Shown here piece by piece: positions 23,592 through 32,778 of a stretch of 64,000 nt of DNA. The DNA comes from Staphylococcus equorum. GTDB taxonomy: Bacteria; Bacillota; Bacilli; Staphylococcales; Staphylococcaceae. Position 1 is the first letter of the stretch. Each line of letters starts with the position of its first letter. The stretch lies in contig NZ_JAMBPV010000001.1 in assembly GCF_029531845.1 (NCBI RefSeq), positions 248,001-312,000 on the forward strand. Direction: 5' to 3'. The position numbers were made by a program, and so were the translations under genes. Under the pieces are notes generated by a model. It saw only the letters and a program-made list of their open reading frames with translations, searched no databases and was not told where the DNA came from.

Positions 23592-24311
23592 ATGAGTGTA
23601 GAATGGTTAACTAAGCAACTCAGTACACAAGGAATAGAACTTTCAGAACAACAACAACGACAATTTCAAACGTATTACCAAATGCTTGTTGAATGGAATG
23701 AAAAAATAAATTTAACAAGTATCACTGAAGAACATGAAGTGTATTTGAAACATTTTTATGATTCAATTGCGCCAAGTTTTTATACGGATTTGACTAAAGA
23801 ATTAACAATTTGTGATATAGGTGCTGGCGCTGGTTTCCCAAGCATTCCTTTAAAAATTATTTTTCCGAATTTAAAAGTTACAATTGTAGATTCGTTAAAT
23901 AAACGTATAAACTTTTTAAATCAATTAGCTGAGGCTCTAAATCTTGAAAATGTAAATTTCGTGCACGATCGTGCTGAAACATTTGGCAAAGGAGTCTACA
24001 GGGAGTCTTATGATATCGTAACTGCACGTGCTGTTGCTAGACTTTCAGTATTAAGTGAATTGTGTCTACCTTTAGTTAAAAAGGGTGGTCAATTCATCGC
24101 TTTAAAATCGTCTAAAGGTGAAGAAGAATTAGAAGAAGCACGTTTCGGTTTAGGTATTTTTGGTGGTAAAGTTCGAGAAACGATTTCATATGAATTGCCA
24201 GAAGAAGCAGGCGAGAGACAAATGATTATTATAGACAAGAGAAGTCAGACACCTAAGAAGTATCCTAGGAAACCAGGAACACCGAATAAGTCTCCATTGC
24301 TTAACAAGTAA
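23592..24311 (+). CDS. rsmG: 16S rRNA (guanine527-N7)-methyltransferase
   Basis: Methylates G527 of 16S rRNA using SAM. The 239-residue protein has the Rossmann SAM site [16 protein letters not shown] and [15 protein letters not shown]. Its start lies 2 bp after mnmG with an AAAGGGTG ribosome site inside the mnmG end, indicating coupling. In S. aureus, loss of RsmG gives low-level streptomycin resistance (family knowledge). Confidence 0.96.
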   Translation: MSVEWLTKQLSTQGIELSEQQQRQFQTYYQMLVEWNEKINLTSITEEHEVYLKHFYDSIAPSFYTDLTKELTICDIGAGAGFPSIPLKIIFPNLKVTIVDSLNKRINFLNQLAEALNLENVNFVHDRAETFGKGVYRESYDIVTARAVARLSVLSELCLPLVKKGGQFIALKSSKGEEELEEARFGLGIFGGKVRETISYELPEEAGERQMIIIDKRSQTPKKYPRKPGTPNKSPLLNK

Positions 24312-24352
24312 ATGCAAATCAATACAATTAATTTAGAGGGAGCGCATGGAAA

Positions 24353-25192
24353 ATGAAGAAACCTTTTTCTAAATTATTTGGTTTAAAGAACAAAGATGAC
24401 ATTGTTGGTTATATTGAAGAAGATCATAATAATAGCGTTGAATCTATTCATATCGAACGTATTGTGCCAAACCGTTATCAACCAAGACAAGTATTTGAGC
24501 CAAATAAGATAAAAGAACTCGCAGAATCAATAGAAGAACATGGTTTGTTACAGCCTATCGTCGTACGTCCAATAGAAGAAGATATGTTTGAAATTATTGC
24601 TGGTGAACGTAGATTTAGAGCGTTTCAATCACTTGGTAAAACACACGCAGAAGTCATTATTAGATATTTAGATGATGAAGAGACTGCTGTGGTTGCACTT
24701 ATTGAAAATATTCAACGTGAAAACCTATCCGTCGTTGAAGAAGCGGAAGCATATAAAAAGTTATTGGAAATCGGTGATACCACGCAGAGTGAATTAGCTA
24801 AAAGTGTTGGTAAAAGCCAAAGTTTCATAGCTAATAAATTGCGTTTATTAAAATTAACACCTAAAGTCATCGAACGTTTACGTGAAGGTAAGATTACTGA
24901 ACGTCACGCTCGCGCAATGTTAAGTTTGTCAGAAGAAGATCAAGAAATATTGGTTGAAACTGTTATTAGCCAAAAGCTAAACGTAAAACAAACAGAAGCT
25001 CGAGTGAAACAAAAAGTTGGCCCTGAAAAGGTGACGGCTCAAACGTTTGGATTTGAAAAAGACTTAACTGACGCACGTGATGCTGTCGGTAAAAGTCTTG
25101 AAAGCATTGAAAAAAGCGGCATTAAATACGAACATCAAGCTAAAGATCACGACGACTATTATGAAATAAAGATTAAATTATACAAACGTTAA
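24353..25192 (+). CDS. noc: Noc, ParB-family nucleoid occlusion protein
   Basis: CTP-dependent DNA clamp that blocks division over the nucleoid and, in S. aureus, also restrains replication initiation. The 279-residue protein has the ParB CTPase motifs (RYQPRQVFEP, GERRFRA, ENIQRENLS) and a central helix-turn-helix (TQSELAKSVGKSQSFIANKL). The short N-terminal stretch MKKPFSKLFGL resembles the membrane-binding helix of Noc. GAGGGAG precedes it. It closes the core block; a terminator follows. Confidence 0.93.
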   Translation: MKKPFSKLFGLKNKDDIVGYIEEDHNNSVESIHIERIVPNRYQPRQVFEPNKIKELAESIEEHGLLQPIVVRPIEEDMFEIIAGERRFRAFQSLGKTHAEVIIRYLDDEETAVVALIENIQRENLSVVEEAEAYKKLLEIGDTTQSELAKSVGKSQSFIANKLRLLKLTPKVIERLREGKITERHARAMLSLSEEDQEILVETVISQKLNVKQTEARVKQKVGPEKVTAQTFGFEKDLTDARDAVGKSLESIEKSGIKYEHQAKDHDDYYEIKIKLYKR

Positions 25193-25240
25193 TATAACCA
25201 AAATAAAAAATCTTGGAAATAGATCCTCGATTAAATAATT

Positions 25241-25280
25241 GACTGTTAGAATCCTAATTGGAAATCTAACAGTCTTTTTT
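25241..25280 (+). terminator. Terminator after noc
   Basis: GACTGTTAGA / TCTAACAGTC perfect 10-bp stem followed by six T residues. Confidence 0.9.
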
Positions 25281-25355
25281 ATGTTTGAATTTTATTAAGT
25301 TAATATAAAAATTCCATTGTAATATTGTGATAAATCGAAAACTGTGATTAAATTA

Positions 25356-25369
25356 AGAAAACGCTTACA
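25356..25369. promoter_or_regulatory. cre (CcpA) site upstream of cstA-like gene
   Basis: AGAAAACGCTTACA matches the catabolite-responsive element TGNAARCGNWWWCA at all but the first position, 26 bp before the start codon. This suggests repression when preferred sugars are present. Confidence 0.65.
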
Positions 25370-25394
25370 CATTATCTAAAGGGGGGATGATAAT

Positions 25395-26849
25395 ATGATT
25401 ACGTTTATCGTGTCTATTATTTTATTAGTTGTAGGTTATTTCACTTATGGTAAATATATCGATAAGATGTTTGGAACGAAAGTGGAACGTCCGACACCAG
25501 CATTTCATCAAAGGGACGATGTTGATTACTTACCAATGAAGACATCATCTAATTCACTGATTCAATTATTAAATATTGCAGGTGTTGGTCCTATTTTCGG
25601 ACCAATTATGGGGGCACTTTATGGACCTGTAGCATTTATTTGGATTGTCGTAGGGTGTATTTTTGCAGGGGCGGTTCATGATTATTTAACTGGGATGATT
25701 TCAATTAGAAATAAAGGGGCCCATTTGCCTGAACTTGCTGGTAAGTTTTTAGGAAAAGTGATGAAACACTTTGTTAATATTTTTTCTATTTTATTATTAC
25801 TTTTAACAGGGACAGTATTTGTTACAAGTCCGGCATTATTATTACATAATTTATTAGACGGACGTATTGCATTAGGAATCATTATTTTTGTTATCTTTGT
25901 TTATTATGTTCTTTCTACTATTTTACCTATTGATAAGATTATTGGCCGTATTTATCCAATATTTGGTGCATTATTATTAATCAGTGCAGTTGGTATAGGT
26001 TTCCGTCTTATTCAAACAGGCGCACCAATTCCAGAGATTAATTTAAAAAATATGCATCCTGATGGGGCATCTATTTTCCCATTATTATTCTTCACGATTA
26101 CTTGTGGAGCTTTATCTGGTTTCCATGCGACACAAACGCCAATTATTTCTAGAACAACGAAAAAAGAAAATAATGGTCGTTTTATCTTTTACGGGATGAT
26201 GATTGCTGAAGGGATTATCGCTATGATTTGGGCAGCGGCTGGCATGAGTCTATTTAATGGTTACAATGGCCTTAGCGATGTATTAGCGCGTGGCGAAGCA
26301 GCATTAGTAGTAAGTGAAGCTTCTCATCTATTATTAGGTTCTGTCTTCGGGACAATCGCAGTGTTAGGTGTAATTATCTTACCAATTACAAGCGGCGACA
26401 CATCTTTCCGTAGTGCAAGAATGATTATTGCGGATTACTTAAATTATGGACAGCGCAGTATTGTAAAAAGAATTATCATAGCAGCACCATTATTTGTAAT
26501 TAGTTTCGGTTTGACCCAAGTCGACTTCACAGTACTTTGGCGTTATTTCTCTTGGGCTAACCAAACTACCGCGACTATCGCTTTGTGGGTCGGGGCTATG
26601 TACTTACTCATGGCTAAGAAGAATTTTTGGGTTGCAGCAATACCTGCCGTGTTCATGACATGGAATATATTTACTTATATTCTCAGTCAGCCAATTGGTT
26701 TAGGATTAGATCTTACTTTAAGCTATGTGTTAGCATTTGGCCTGACGATACTATGGGTTCTGTACTTTGGTTATCAATATAAGAAAATCACTGCAGGTGA
26801 GGGGTTTGAATTAGATCATCAAATTCAATATCAGCAACAAACGACTTAA
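25395..26849 (+). CDS. CstA-family carbon starvation / peptide or pyruvate transporter
   Basis: Integral membrane protein of the CstA family, 484 residues with about 12-13 hydrophobic helices. The family core is visible (NIAGVGPIFGPIMGALYGP, FAGAVHDYLTG, GALSGFHATQTPIISR, ITSGDTSFRSAR). It is shorter than E. coli CstA (about 700) and belongs to the compact Gram-positive form. CstA relatives import pyruvate or peptides; the substrate here is not known. The cre site upstream and a GGGGGG ribosome site are visible. It is the first accessory gene after noc. Confidence 0.88.
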   Translation: MITFIVSIILLVVGYFTYGKYIDKMFGTKVERPTPAFHQRDDVDYLPMKTSSNSLIQLLNIAGVGPIFGPIMGALYGPVAFIWIVVGCIFAGAVHDYLTGMISIRNKGAHLPELAGKFLGKVMKHFVNIFSILLLLLTGTVFVTSPALLLHNLLDGRIALGIIIFVIFVYYVLSTILPIDKIIGRIYPIFGALLLISAVGIGFRLIQTGAPIPEINLKNMHPDGASIFPLLFFTITCGALSGFHATQTPIISRTTKKENNGRFIFYGMMIAEGIIAMIWAAAGMSLFNGYNGLSDVLARGEAALVVSEASHLLLGSVFGTIAVLGVIILPITSGDTSFRSARMIIADYLNYGQRSIVKRIIIAAPLFVISFGLTQVDFTVLWRYFSWANQTTATIALWVGAMYLLMAKKNFWVAAIPAVFMTWNIFTYILSQPIGLGLDLTLSYVLAFGLTILWVLYFGYQYKKITAGEGFELDHQIQYQQQTT

Positions 26850-26885
26850 TTGTTATATTAGCAGTAGCTAACTGATGTTTAATTG

Positions 26886-26937
26886 GGGGCGGGACAGAAA
26901 TCAAATTCAATTTTTGATTTCTATCTTGCCCTTTTTT
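26886..26937. repeat. Hairpin repeat / terminator after cstA-like gene
   Basis: A long imperfect inverted repeat: GGGCGGGACAGAAATCAAA pairs with TTTGATTTCTATCTTGCCC, then six T residues. The GGGACAGAAAT core recurs at 47872 and 60647, so it is both a terminator and a member of a dispersed family. Confidence 0.75.
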
Positions 26938-27079
26938 GTGCTGTCTAAAGGTAGTCTAACAAACGTTGATATTATAAGGCGTAAAAGCATTTTGACAATT
27001 GAAAAGATGCATATGTCAAAGAACTTTGGTAGTCTTATAATGATTTCCATATTAATCTCTAGTCAAAGGAGCACGACAA

Positions 27080-27640
27080 ATGAATTTAGGTTCTCAAATT
27101 AAGTATTTTAGACAACGTGATCACCTATCTCAAGAGAATTTAGCAGAAAAATTATATGTTTCACGACAAACAATTTCTAATTGGGAGAATGATAAAAGTT
27201 ATCCAGATGTTCATAATTTACTTATGCTCAGTTCATTGTTCGATGTTTCTTTAGATGATTTAGTCAAAGGAGACGTGGAGATTATGGAACAGAAATTAAA
27301 GCAAACAAACTTTAACTTTTGGTCGCATTTAATGGTGTGGCCAATGTTACTAGCAGCGATTTTATTTGGTCCAGCAATTTATTATTGGGGAACAGTTGGC
27401 ATAGTCATTGAGGTTGTACTATTTGTTATTGCGATGTATGCTTCAATTAGAGTGGATTTAATTAAGAAGTCTAATAATATTCAAACTTACAATCGAATTG
27501 TAGCTTTTATGAATGGTGAAGACCCTAATGAGGTTAATACTACAAAACTAAGAAATGCCCTGACATTTATATATAGTTTCGTTTTATTCGTAGGCGTTTT
27601 TCTTATCGTTACGTTATTGAGTATGTATTTTTTAAAATAG
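27080..27640 (+). CDS. XRE-family regulator with C-terminal membrane helices
   Basis: 186 residues. The N-terminal helix-turn-helix covers about 5-60 (LSQENLAEKLYVSRQTISNWENDKSYPD). A short linker is followed by three hydrophobic helices (about 85-105, 107-127 and 160-183), so it is membrane-anchored. This domain pairing is common in staphylococci; targets and signal are unknown. CAAAGGAGCACG precedes the ATG. It stands alone, convergent with the ctaG-like gene. Confidence 0.85.
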   Translation: MNLGSQIKYFRQRDHLSQENLAEKLYVSRQTISNWENDKSYPDVHNLLMLSSLFDVSLDDLVKGDVEIMEQKLKQTNFNFWSHLMVWPMLLAAILFGPAIYYWGTVGIVIEVVLFVIAMYASIRVDLIKKSNNIQTYNRIVAFMNGEDPNEVNTTKLRNALTFIYSFVLFVGVFLIVTLLSMYFLK

Positions 27641-27653
27641 AAAATGGAGTTAA

Positions 27654-27688
27654 AAGTATCTTTCAAAGTTTGAGAGATGCTTTTTTAT
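27654..27688. terminator. Bidirectional terminator between XRE gene and ctaG-like gene
   Basis: AAGTATCTTTCAAA pairs with TTTGAGAGATGCTT and is followed by T residues; it lies between two convergent genes. Confidence 0.8.
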
Positions 27689-27730
27689 GGAATCCATTTT
27701 ATATTTCAGTCACTTTTTTAATATAATCCA

Positions 27731-28510
27731 TCAGTTTGTGTGTTTAATAATTCGTGGAGCAGTAGCTTTATACCATTGATAACAAAGTATGATAATTAGG
27801 GCTAAATCAACAATGTCTCCACCATAATACATCCACATGCTGCCTATTTCAGCTTCTATTCTTGGGACGCCGCTTGGAGGCGTTGCATAAATATATTTGG
27901 ATAGTACTTTGTGTCCGGCTAAAGCTAAAATCAATACAACCGAGCGATAGAGATGGCTATAGCGATGCGGAGTAATATCGGTATAAATAATCGATATAGT
28001 AAATAGATAACCTGCTAAAAATACATGTAAGTGTATTAAAATATAGAAAAATAACGATTGGTGCATGAGAAGATATAAATCCGTAGTGTAGAGTACATAA
28101 AGTCCGCCAATATTTAGGATAGAAGCGGTAACAGGATTACTAATAAATTGTATTGGACGACTTTTTAGAACACCGGTAATGTTTCTGGCATTTTTTACAT
28201 TCAATGATCTCAATAATAAAGTCATCGGTGTAGCGAGTACAAGAAGAAGCGGAGCTAACATGCCTAATAACAGATGTCCGAACATATGACCAACAAAATT
28301 AGTATGGGCAAACGCTGCTAAAGGCCCTACCAAAGAGATGGCTACACAAAAAAGGCCTAATCCCCAAAAGAAATAGCGATATATAGGCCATGGTTTATAC
28401 TTTCGGCTGGTTATTATTGCGGCCAAAACATAGAGAAGGGATGCTGTCATAAGCAATATAATCACAGTAGGTTCAAATGCTGTACCTCCAATTTGGATGT
28501 GATGATGCAT
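27731..28510 (-). CDS. CtaG-like cytochrome oxidase assembly membrane protein
   Basis: 259 residues with about seven membrane helices and many conserved His residues (MHHHIQIGG, AHTNFVGHMFGHLLLGMLAPLLLVLATP, HLHVFLAGY), matching the Gram-positive CtaG (caa3_CtaG) family linked to copper insertion or assembly of heme-copper oxidases. The ATG follows a GGAGG that lies inside the end of the upstream DUF2243 gene, 6 bp away. No oxidase subunit genes are adjacent, so its partner is elsewhere or absent. Confidence 0.85.
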   Translation of the reverse strand: MHHHIQIGGTAFEPTVIILLMTASLLYVLAAIITSRKYKPWPIYRYFFWGLGLFCVAISLVGPLAAFAHTNFVGHMFGHLLLGMLAPLLLVLATPMTLLLRSLNVKNARNITGVLKSRPIQFISNPVTASILNIGGLYVLYTTDLYLLMHQSLFFYILIHLHVFLAGYLFTISIIYTDITPHRYSHLYRSVVLILALAGHKVLSKYIYATPPSGVPRIEAEIGSMWMYYGGDIVDLALIIILCYQWYKATAPRIIKHTN

Positions 28511-28516
28511 ATAGAT

Positions 28517-28987
28517 TTAGGTTCCTCCTTCTATAACGTGTTTATTTTTTTGTGTTTGCATAAAGAGTATTGTCCCAATAATAAGAATGATAACTGCAGT
28601 TAAGTTCCAAACGATGTCATATGGAAGAATATAAACATCGTACCGGATTTGATGTAGGCCAAGTAGCTTGTGCTGTACAAGACCATCATATAGTTGGAAA
28701 AAACCAACGCCTAGTAACATGCCACTGATCCAACGTTTCATCCAAAATGCATTTCTTCTACGAAGGTCAGCTACTAAAAACATTGCGGCAATTGTAGCAA
28801 ACCAACTAAACGCATGAAACAGCCCATCTGAGAATAAACCAGCGGCAACGGTAGATTTGTCGTAAAAGTGATGCCACGCTAGAAGTTGGTGGAAGACGAC
28901 TTCATCAAAAAAGGCTACTAAACCTAATCCGAAAAGAAACCCTGAACCTAAGTTACGTTTAGAGTGTAAGATACGTTTGTTTTTCAA
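28517..28987 (-). CDS. DUF2243 membrane protein
   Basis: 156 residues, four hydrophobic helices, with the family hallmarks GFLFGLGLVAFFDEVVFHQLL, SDGLFHAFSW and YDGLVQHKLLGLHQIR. It often occurs next to CtaG-like proteins and is presumed to act in the same membrane process; the function is unknown. The stop is 6 bp before the ctaG-like start, so the two form an operon. Confidence 0.87.
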   Translation of the reverse strand: MKNKRILHSKRNLGSGFLFGLGLVAFFDEVVFHQLLAWHHFYDKSTVAAGLFSDGLFHAFSWFATIAAMFLVADLRRRNAFWMKRWISGMLLGVGFFQLYDGLVQHKLLGLHQIRYDVYILPYDIVWNLTAVIILIIGTILFMQTQKNKHVIEGGT

Positions 28988-29127
28988 GATTGGCCAGTCC
29001 TTTCTATGTAATATAGAATCATTTGTAATTATTTCCCCTCTTTAAGAAATAGATAAACTTGTAAGTGTTTGGAGTTCAGAGTATTTAGAGAAATAGGACT
29101 GAATAAGTTTTTTAGTATTCATAAACT

Positions 29128-29167
29128 TAAAAAAGCTCTCTTTTTAAAATTAAAGAGAACTTTTTTT
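29128..29167. terminator. Terminator downstream of the acid-sugar dehydrogenase
   Basis: AAAAAGCTCTCTTT and AAAGAGAACTTTTTT form a stem with T runs on both strands, between two minus-strand genes. Confidence 0.75.
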
Positions 29168-29252
29168 ATAAAATGAAATGGTTATTCTTTCTTATTACAA
29201 CTATCTTTAGATTTTTTCATATCAAATTTATGACAGGAACTGTATCGTTTCT

Positions 29253-30146
29253 TTAAACATTATTTACAGGGATCTTATGATTCGCCATTTTTTCAAAAAA
29301 ATTAATAATAAATGAATGATCTTTTTTTCCATTCCCATTAGCAATCTCTGAACTGAATATTTCTTTAACTAAGTTTGTGACAGGTAGAGGAACGCCTATA
29401 GCATTAGCGGATTGTTGTATATTCCCTAAATCTTTGAAGTTTGTTTCTATTTTTCCTCCAGGTTCGTAATTTCCACTAATTATAGAAGGCATTTTAGCAT
29501 CCATTATTGCGCTACCAGCTAGTCCGCCATTAAGTGCTTCAAAAAGTTTATTTAGGTCGATGCCTGATTTACTCGCGTAAACGCAAGCTTCTGAAAGAGC
29601 TGCAAGATTGGCGCTTACTATTATTTGATTGGCCAATTTAGCTGCAGAGCCATTGCCATTTTCTCCAAAGTGAACGATGTTTTCTCCCATTGCTTGGAAT
29701 AAAGAGAGTGTCTTTTTAAAATCACTTTCTTCTCCTCCAACCATGATTGAAAGTTTTCCTTCTAGTGCCATAGGTTCTCCACCGCTTACTGGTGCATCTA
29801 AGAACGCAATTCCAAATTCTTTTAATTTTTTGGCACATATTTTGGAATCTTCTGTAGATACAGAACTCATATCAATAATAATAGTGCCTTGTGTACTATG
29901 CTCAGCTAGACCTTCTTCGCCAAATAATACTTGTGTCACGTGTTGTGATTTAGGTAACATCGTAATAATGATTTCACTATTATTGGAAATTTCCTTAAGT
30001 GAGTCACATGCATGACCGCCAAGCGCGTTTAATTCATTAACTGCACTGGTATTAATATCAAAAAGGTAAGTTTCAAAACCCTTTTGAATTAAATGGAGTG
30101 CCATGGGTTTCCCCATTATGCCTAACCCAATAAAACCTACTTTCAT
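29253..30146 (-). CDS. Beta-hydroxyacid dehydrogenase (GarR/LtnD-like)
   Basis: 297 residues of the 3-hydroxyisobutyrate dehydrogenase superfamily. It has the NAD(P) site GFIGLGIMGKPMALHLI at the N-terminus, the substrate signature DAPVSGGEPMALEGKLSIMVGG, and catalytic Lys170 in GNGSAAKLANQ. Family members reduce tartronate semialdehyde or oxidise threonate-type acids. The neighbouring isomerase and GntP permease favour an acid-sugar (glycerate or threonate-like) substrate. It lies 102 bp after the isomerase gene on the same strand. Confidence 0.88.
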   Translation of the reverse strand: MKVGFIGLGIMGKPMALHLIQKGFETYLFDINTSAVNELNALGGHACDSLKEISNNSEIIITMLPKSQHVTQVLFGEEGLAEHSTQGTIIIDMSSVSTEDSKICAKKLKEFGIAFLDAPVSGGEPMALEGKLSIMVGGEESDFKKTLSLFQAMGENIVHFGENGNGSAAKLANQIIVSANLAALSEACVYASKSGIDLNKLFEALNGGLAGSAIMDAKMPSIISGNYEPGGKIETNFKDLGNIQQSANAIGVPLPVTNLVKEIFSSEIANGNGKKDHSFIINFFEKMANHKIPVNNV

Positions 30147-30248
30147 ATGAATCGCTCCTAATCTTATTAAGTTTAGTAAAATACGTGATTAAAAATTTTT
30201 AATCATTTATTCATCATTTCAAAATACTAAAATCTTATTCTGTAACTA

Positions 30249-31070
30249 TTAGTTACTTATAATTGGCTGTAGATTTAGTTTCGCATAGTTTCCAAGATTT
30301 TTAACGACTTGGCTGGTATCCATGTGAGCTTCACCAATCTCATCTTCTAAAATAATCCAACCTTCATAGTCATTATTTTTTAAAATATTTGTGCATTTTG
30401 TTAAATCTATATTTCCTTCACCCATGTTCTTCCATATCAAATCCTTTGAAACATCTTTAAAGTGAACATGTTTTATCAAAGGTAATGCTTCTTTTATTAT
30501 TTCAGGTGCATTCATGCCACCCATTGCAATGTGGCCAGCATCAGGTGTATATCCCATATATTTAGGATTTAAACCGTTAAAAAGAACTTCATAATCTTCT
30601 TTATACTTCCAGTAGGATGTTTCATAAGAAATCGGATGCATTGAAGTTGTTATACCGTGTTCTTCGTATGCGCGTTTTCCAAGTTCATTTGCACCTTTAA
30701 TTATTTCTTTTTGTCTTTGTAGTAAATTATTACGATTTTTACCACTTCTTGATGGCACATTCATAATAGCACCAGGGAAATGTTTAAGGTATTCAAAAAA
30801 ATGATTTTCAAGAGACTTTTCCTTGTCAGAAGCAAACCCACCCTCAAAAGCATGAGGTATTGTTAGTGCTGCCAATTTTAATTTTCTACGGTCTAGTTCT
30901 TTTTTTAATTTTTCTGGTTCATTTCTATATTTTCCTAGTAAAGATATTTGTACATCGATACCCACAAGTCCGGCGTCCTCGACATCATTCATAACCTGAT
31001 CCATTTTATCTGCTTCTACATCATAATCTAGCACCCAAGTTGAACCTTGGCATCCGAAATTAATTGACAT
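30249..31070 (-). CDS. Sugar isomerase/epimerase, TIM barrel (AP_endonuc_2 family)
   Basis: 273 residues with the xylose-isomerase-like TIM-barrel pattern: GIDVQ, TSMHPISYE, YTPDAGHIAMGG, LIKHVHFKDV and GWIILEDE supply the usual metal ligands (Glu/Asp/His). Relatives include hydroxypyruvate isomerase, 2-oxo-tetronate isomerase (OtnI) and inosose dehydratase. With the neighbouring dehydrogenase and GntP, an isomerase of a keto acid or ketose is inferred. The promoter region is shared with gntP and holds two cre sites. Confidence 0.85.
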   Translation of the reverse strand: MSINFGCQGSTWVLDYDVEADKMDQVMNDVEDAGLVGIDVQISLLGKYRNEPEKLKKELDRRKLKLAALTIPHAFEGGFASDKEKSLENHFFEYLKHFPGAIMNVPSRSGKNRNNLLQRQKEIIKGANELGKRAYEEHGITTSMHPISYETSYWKYKEDYEVLFNGLNPKYMGYTPDAGHIAMGGMNAPEIIKEALPLIKHVHFKDVSKDLIWKNMGEGNIDLTKCTNILKNNDYEGWIILEDEIGEAHMDTSQVVKNLGNYAKLNLQPIISN

Positions 31071-31180
31071 AATTTTTCCTCCTAATAAGTAAAATAGTTA
31101 AATTTAAATTAATGACAGAACATATTTATATTAAGTAATTATAAATTAATGAAGTCATTTTAGGTTTTTAAAAATTAAAA

Positions 31181-31194
31181 TGAAAACGCTATCA
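31181..31194. promoter_or_regulatory. Perfect cre (CcpA) site in acid-sugar divergent promoter region
   Basis: TGAAAACGCTATCA matches TGNAARCGNWWWCA at every position, in the 345-bp gap between the divergently read isomerase and gntP genes. Confidence 0.85.
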
Positions 31195-31218
31195 ATATAT
31201 TTCAACCCTAACACCAAA

Positions 31219-31256
31219 TTTTCGTTTGTCAATAAATAATTGAAAACAAACGAAAA
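31219..31256. promoter_or_regulatory. Inverted repeat, probable operator
   Basis: TTTTCGTTTGT (31219-31229) and ACAAACGAAAA (31246-31256) are perfect 11-bp arms separated by 16 bp, between the two cre sites. TTTCGTTT-type arms are reminiscent of DeoR-family operators; no regulator gene is adjacent. Confidence 0.5.
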
Positions 31257-31320
31257 ATAAAAAAATAAAAAGAAATGATTTGAAAATAAAAACAAACTAT
31301 AATAAGATGGCACTTATATT

Positions 31321-31334
31321 TGTAAGCGATTTCA
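31321..31334. promoter_or_regulatory. Second perfect cre (CcpA) site, upstream of gntP
   Basis: TGTAAGCGATTTCA fits the cre consensus fully. It lies about 18 bp downstream of a TATAAT (31298-31303) on the plus strand, positioned to act as a roadblock or block promoter clearance. Confidence 0.8.
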
Positions 31335-31416
31335 TTTATCGAAAAATTTTACTATCAAGGTAATTAAATTTTTAAAAATAATATTAGAACAATTACTTAG
31401 GAAGAGGGCGATTAAA

Positions 31417-32778
31417 ATGTTTGGAGAAATATGGCCACTAATTGGTGTAGTTATAGGAGTAAGTATTTTACTTATATTAATCATTGGATTAAAATTAAAC
31501 ACTTTTATCGCATTAATAATTACATCTATGATAACGGGGATTATTTTAGGTATTCCAATAGATAGCATTGTAGAAACAGTAGAGAAAGGCATGGGAGATA
31601 CTCTTGGAAGTATTGCTATTATATTTGGTTTAGGGTCTATTTTAGGTAAATTATTGTCAGATGGTGGTGGTGCGACAAGAATTGCTGATGAATTGATAAA
31701 TGCATTTGGTGAAAAATACGTGACATGGGCAATGTTGATTGCATCATTTATCATAGGTATTTCATTGTTTTTAGAGGTAGCTTTTGTATTGCTAATACCA
31801 CTTGTTTTCACATTAGCAAAAAGAATGAATATTTCTAATCTTACGGTCGGATTACCGATGACGATTTCAATAGCTATAACACATGGGTTTTTGCCACCTC
31901 ACCCAGGACCAGTAGCTGTATCACAGGCACTTCATGCAAATGTAGGCCATGTACTAATGTACGGAATGATTATAGGCATTCCGCTAACAATTATTGTTGG
32001 ATCATTTTATACAAAATTAGCATATAAAATTGCGCCAACTGCATTTTCAAAAATGGGAAAAAGAGCTAGTATTGGAGAAATTAGAACCTTTGAAGAAAAT
32101 AATATGCCCAGTTTTGGGTTAAGTTTATTAACTGCATTAAGCCCTGTAATCTTAATGTTGTTTGCAACAGCAGTGCAATTGATAACTGGTCATGAAGATG
32201 GTAAGGCTAATGGACTCGAAGGTTTCATTTATTTTATTGGTTCCTCAACCACGGCTATGCTTATAGCAGTTATTTTTGCGATTTATACTATGGGGATTAA
32301 AAGAAAGCAGTCTATGAATCAGATTATGACAACTGTTTCAAATGCGATTACGCCTATAGCTATGTTGCTTCTTATCATCGGTGGTGGAGGAGTGTTCAAA
32401 CAAGTGCTTATTGAAGGGGGCGTAGGAGACACAATATCTAAACTATTCCAAGGAACTGAAATGTCTCCTATTATTTTAGCATGGTTAGCAACAGCTATCT
32501 TACGTTTAGCGCTAGGATCTTCAACCGTTTCTGCACTATCATCAGTAGGTATTGTATTACCATTGATAGAATCTAGTGACGTAAATATTTCACTTATTGT
32601 TCTAGCTATTGGTGCTGGAAGTGTCTTTTGTTCACACGTCAATGATGCAGGATTTTGGATGTTTAAAGAGTATTTTGATTTAAGTATGAAAGAAACGTTT
32701 TTAACATGGTCATTGCTAGAATCATTGCTATCTGTATTAGGCCTAGGATTCATATTAATTGTGAATGCTATTATTTAA
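31417..32778 (+). CDS. GntP-family gluconate / acid-sugar permease
   Basis: 453-residue ion-coupled permease with about 12-14 hydrophobic helices. GntP-family features include the SDGGGATRIADELI segment, the HGFLPPHPGPVAVSQAL motif and GSVFCSHVNDAGFWMFKEYF near the C-terminus. The family imports gluconate and other aldonic acids; the divergent dehydrogenase and isomerase suggest a short acid sugar rather than gluconate, since no gluconate kinase is present. GGAAGAGGG upstream. Probably CcpA-repressed via the two cre sites. Confidence 0.92.
   Translation: MFGEIWPLIGVVIGVSILLILIIGLKLNTFIALIITSMITGIILGIPIDSIVETVEKGMGDTLGSIAIIFGLGSILGKLLSDGGGATRIADELINAFGEKYVTWAMLIASFIIGISLFLEVAFVLLIPLVFTLAKRMNISNLTVGLPMTISIAITHGFLPPHPGPVAVSQALHANVGHVLMYGMIIGIPLTIIVGSFYTKLAYKIAPTAFSKMGKRASIGEIRTFEENNMPSFGLSLLTALSPVILMLFATAVQLITGHEDGKANGLEGFIYFIGSSTTAMLIAVIFAIYTMGIKRKQSMNQIMTTVSNAITPIAMLLLIIGGGGVFKQVLIEGGVGDTISKLFQGTEMSPIILAWLATAILRLALGSSTVSALSSVGIVLPLIESSDVNISLIVLAIGAGSVFCSHVNDAGFWMFKEYFDLSMKETFLTWSLLESLLSVLGLGFILIVNAII

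Noticed and set aside
26875..27102. 75-codon frame through the hairpin repeat before the XRE gene
   Set aside because: It reads through a terminator hairpin and overlaps the XRE start; no family resemblance.
31332..31811. 159-codon minus-strand frame opposite gntP
   Set aside because: Ile/Asn/Pro/Ser-rich, no ribosome site, entirely antisense to a well-supported permease gene; a typical shadow frame.
32319..32753. 144-codon minus-strand frame opposite gntP
   Set aside because: Low-complexity shadow composition and no ribosome site.
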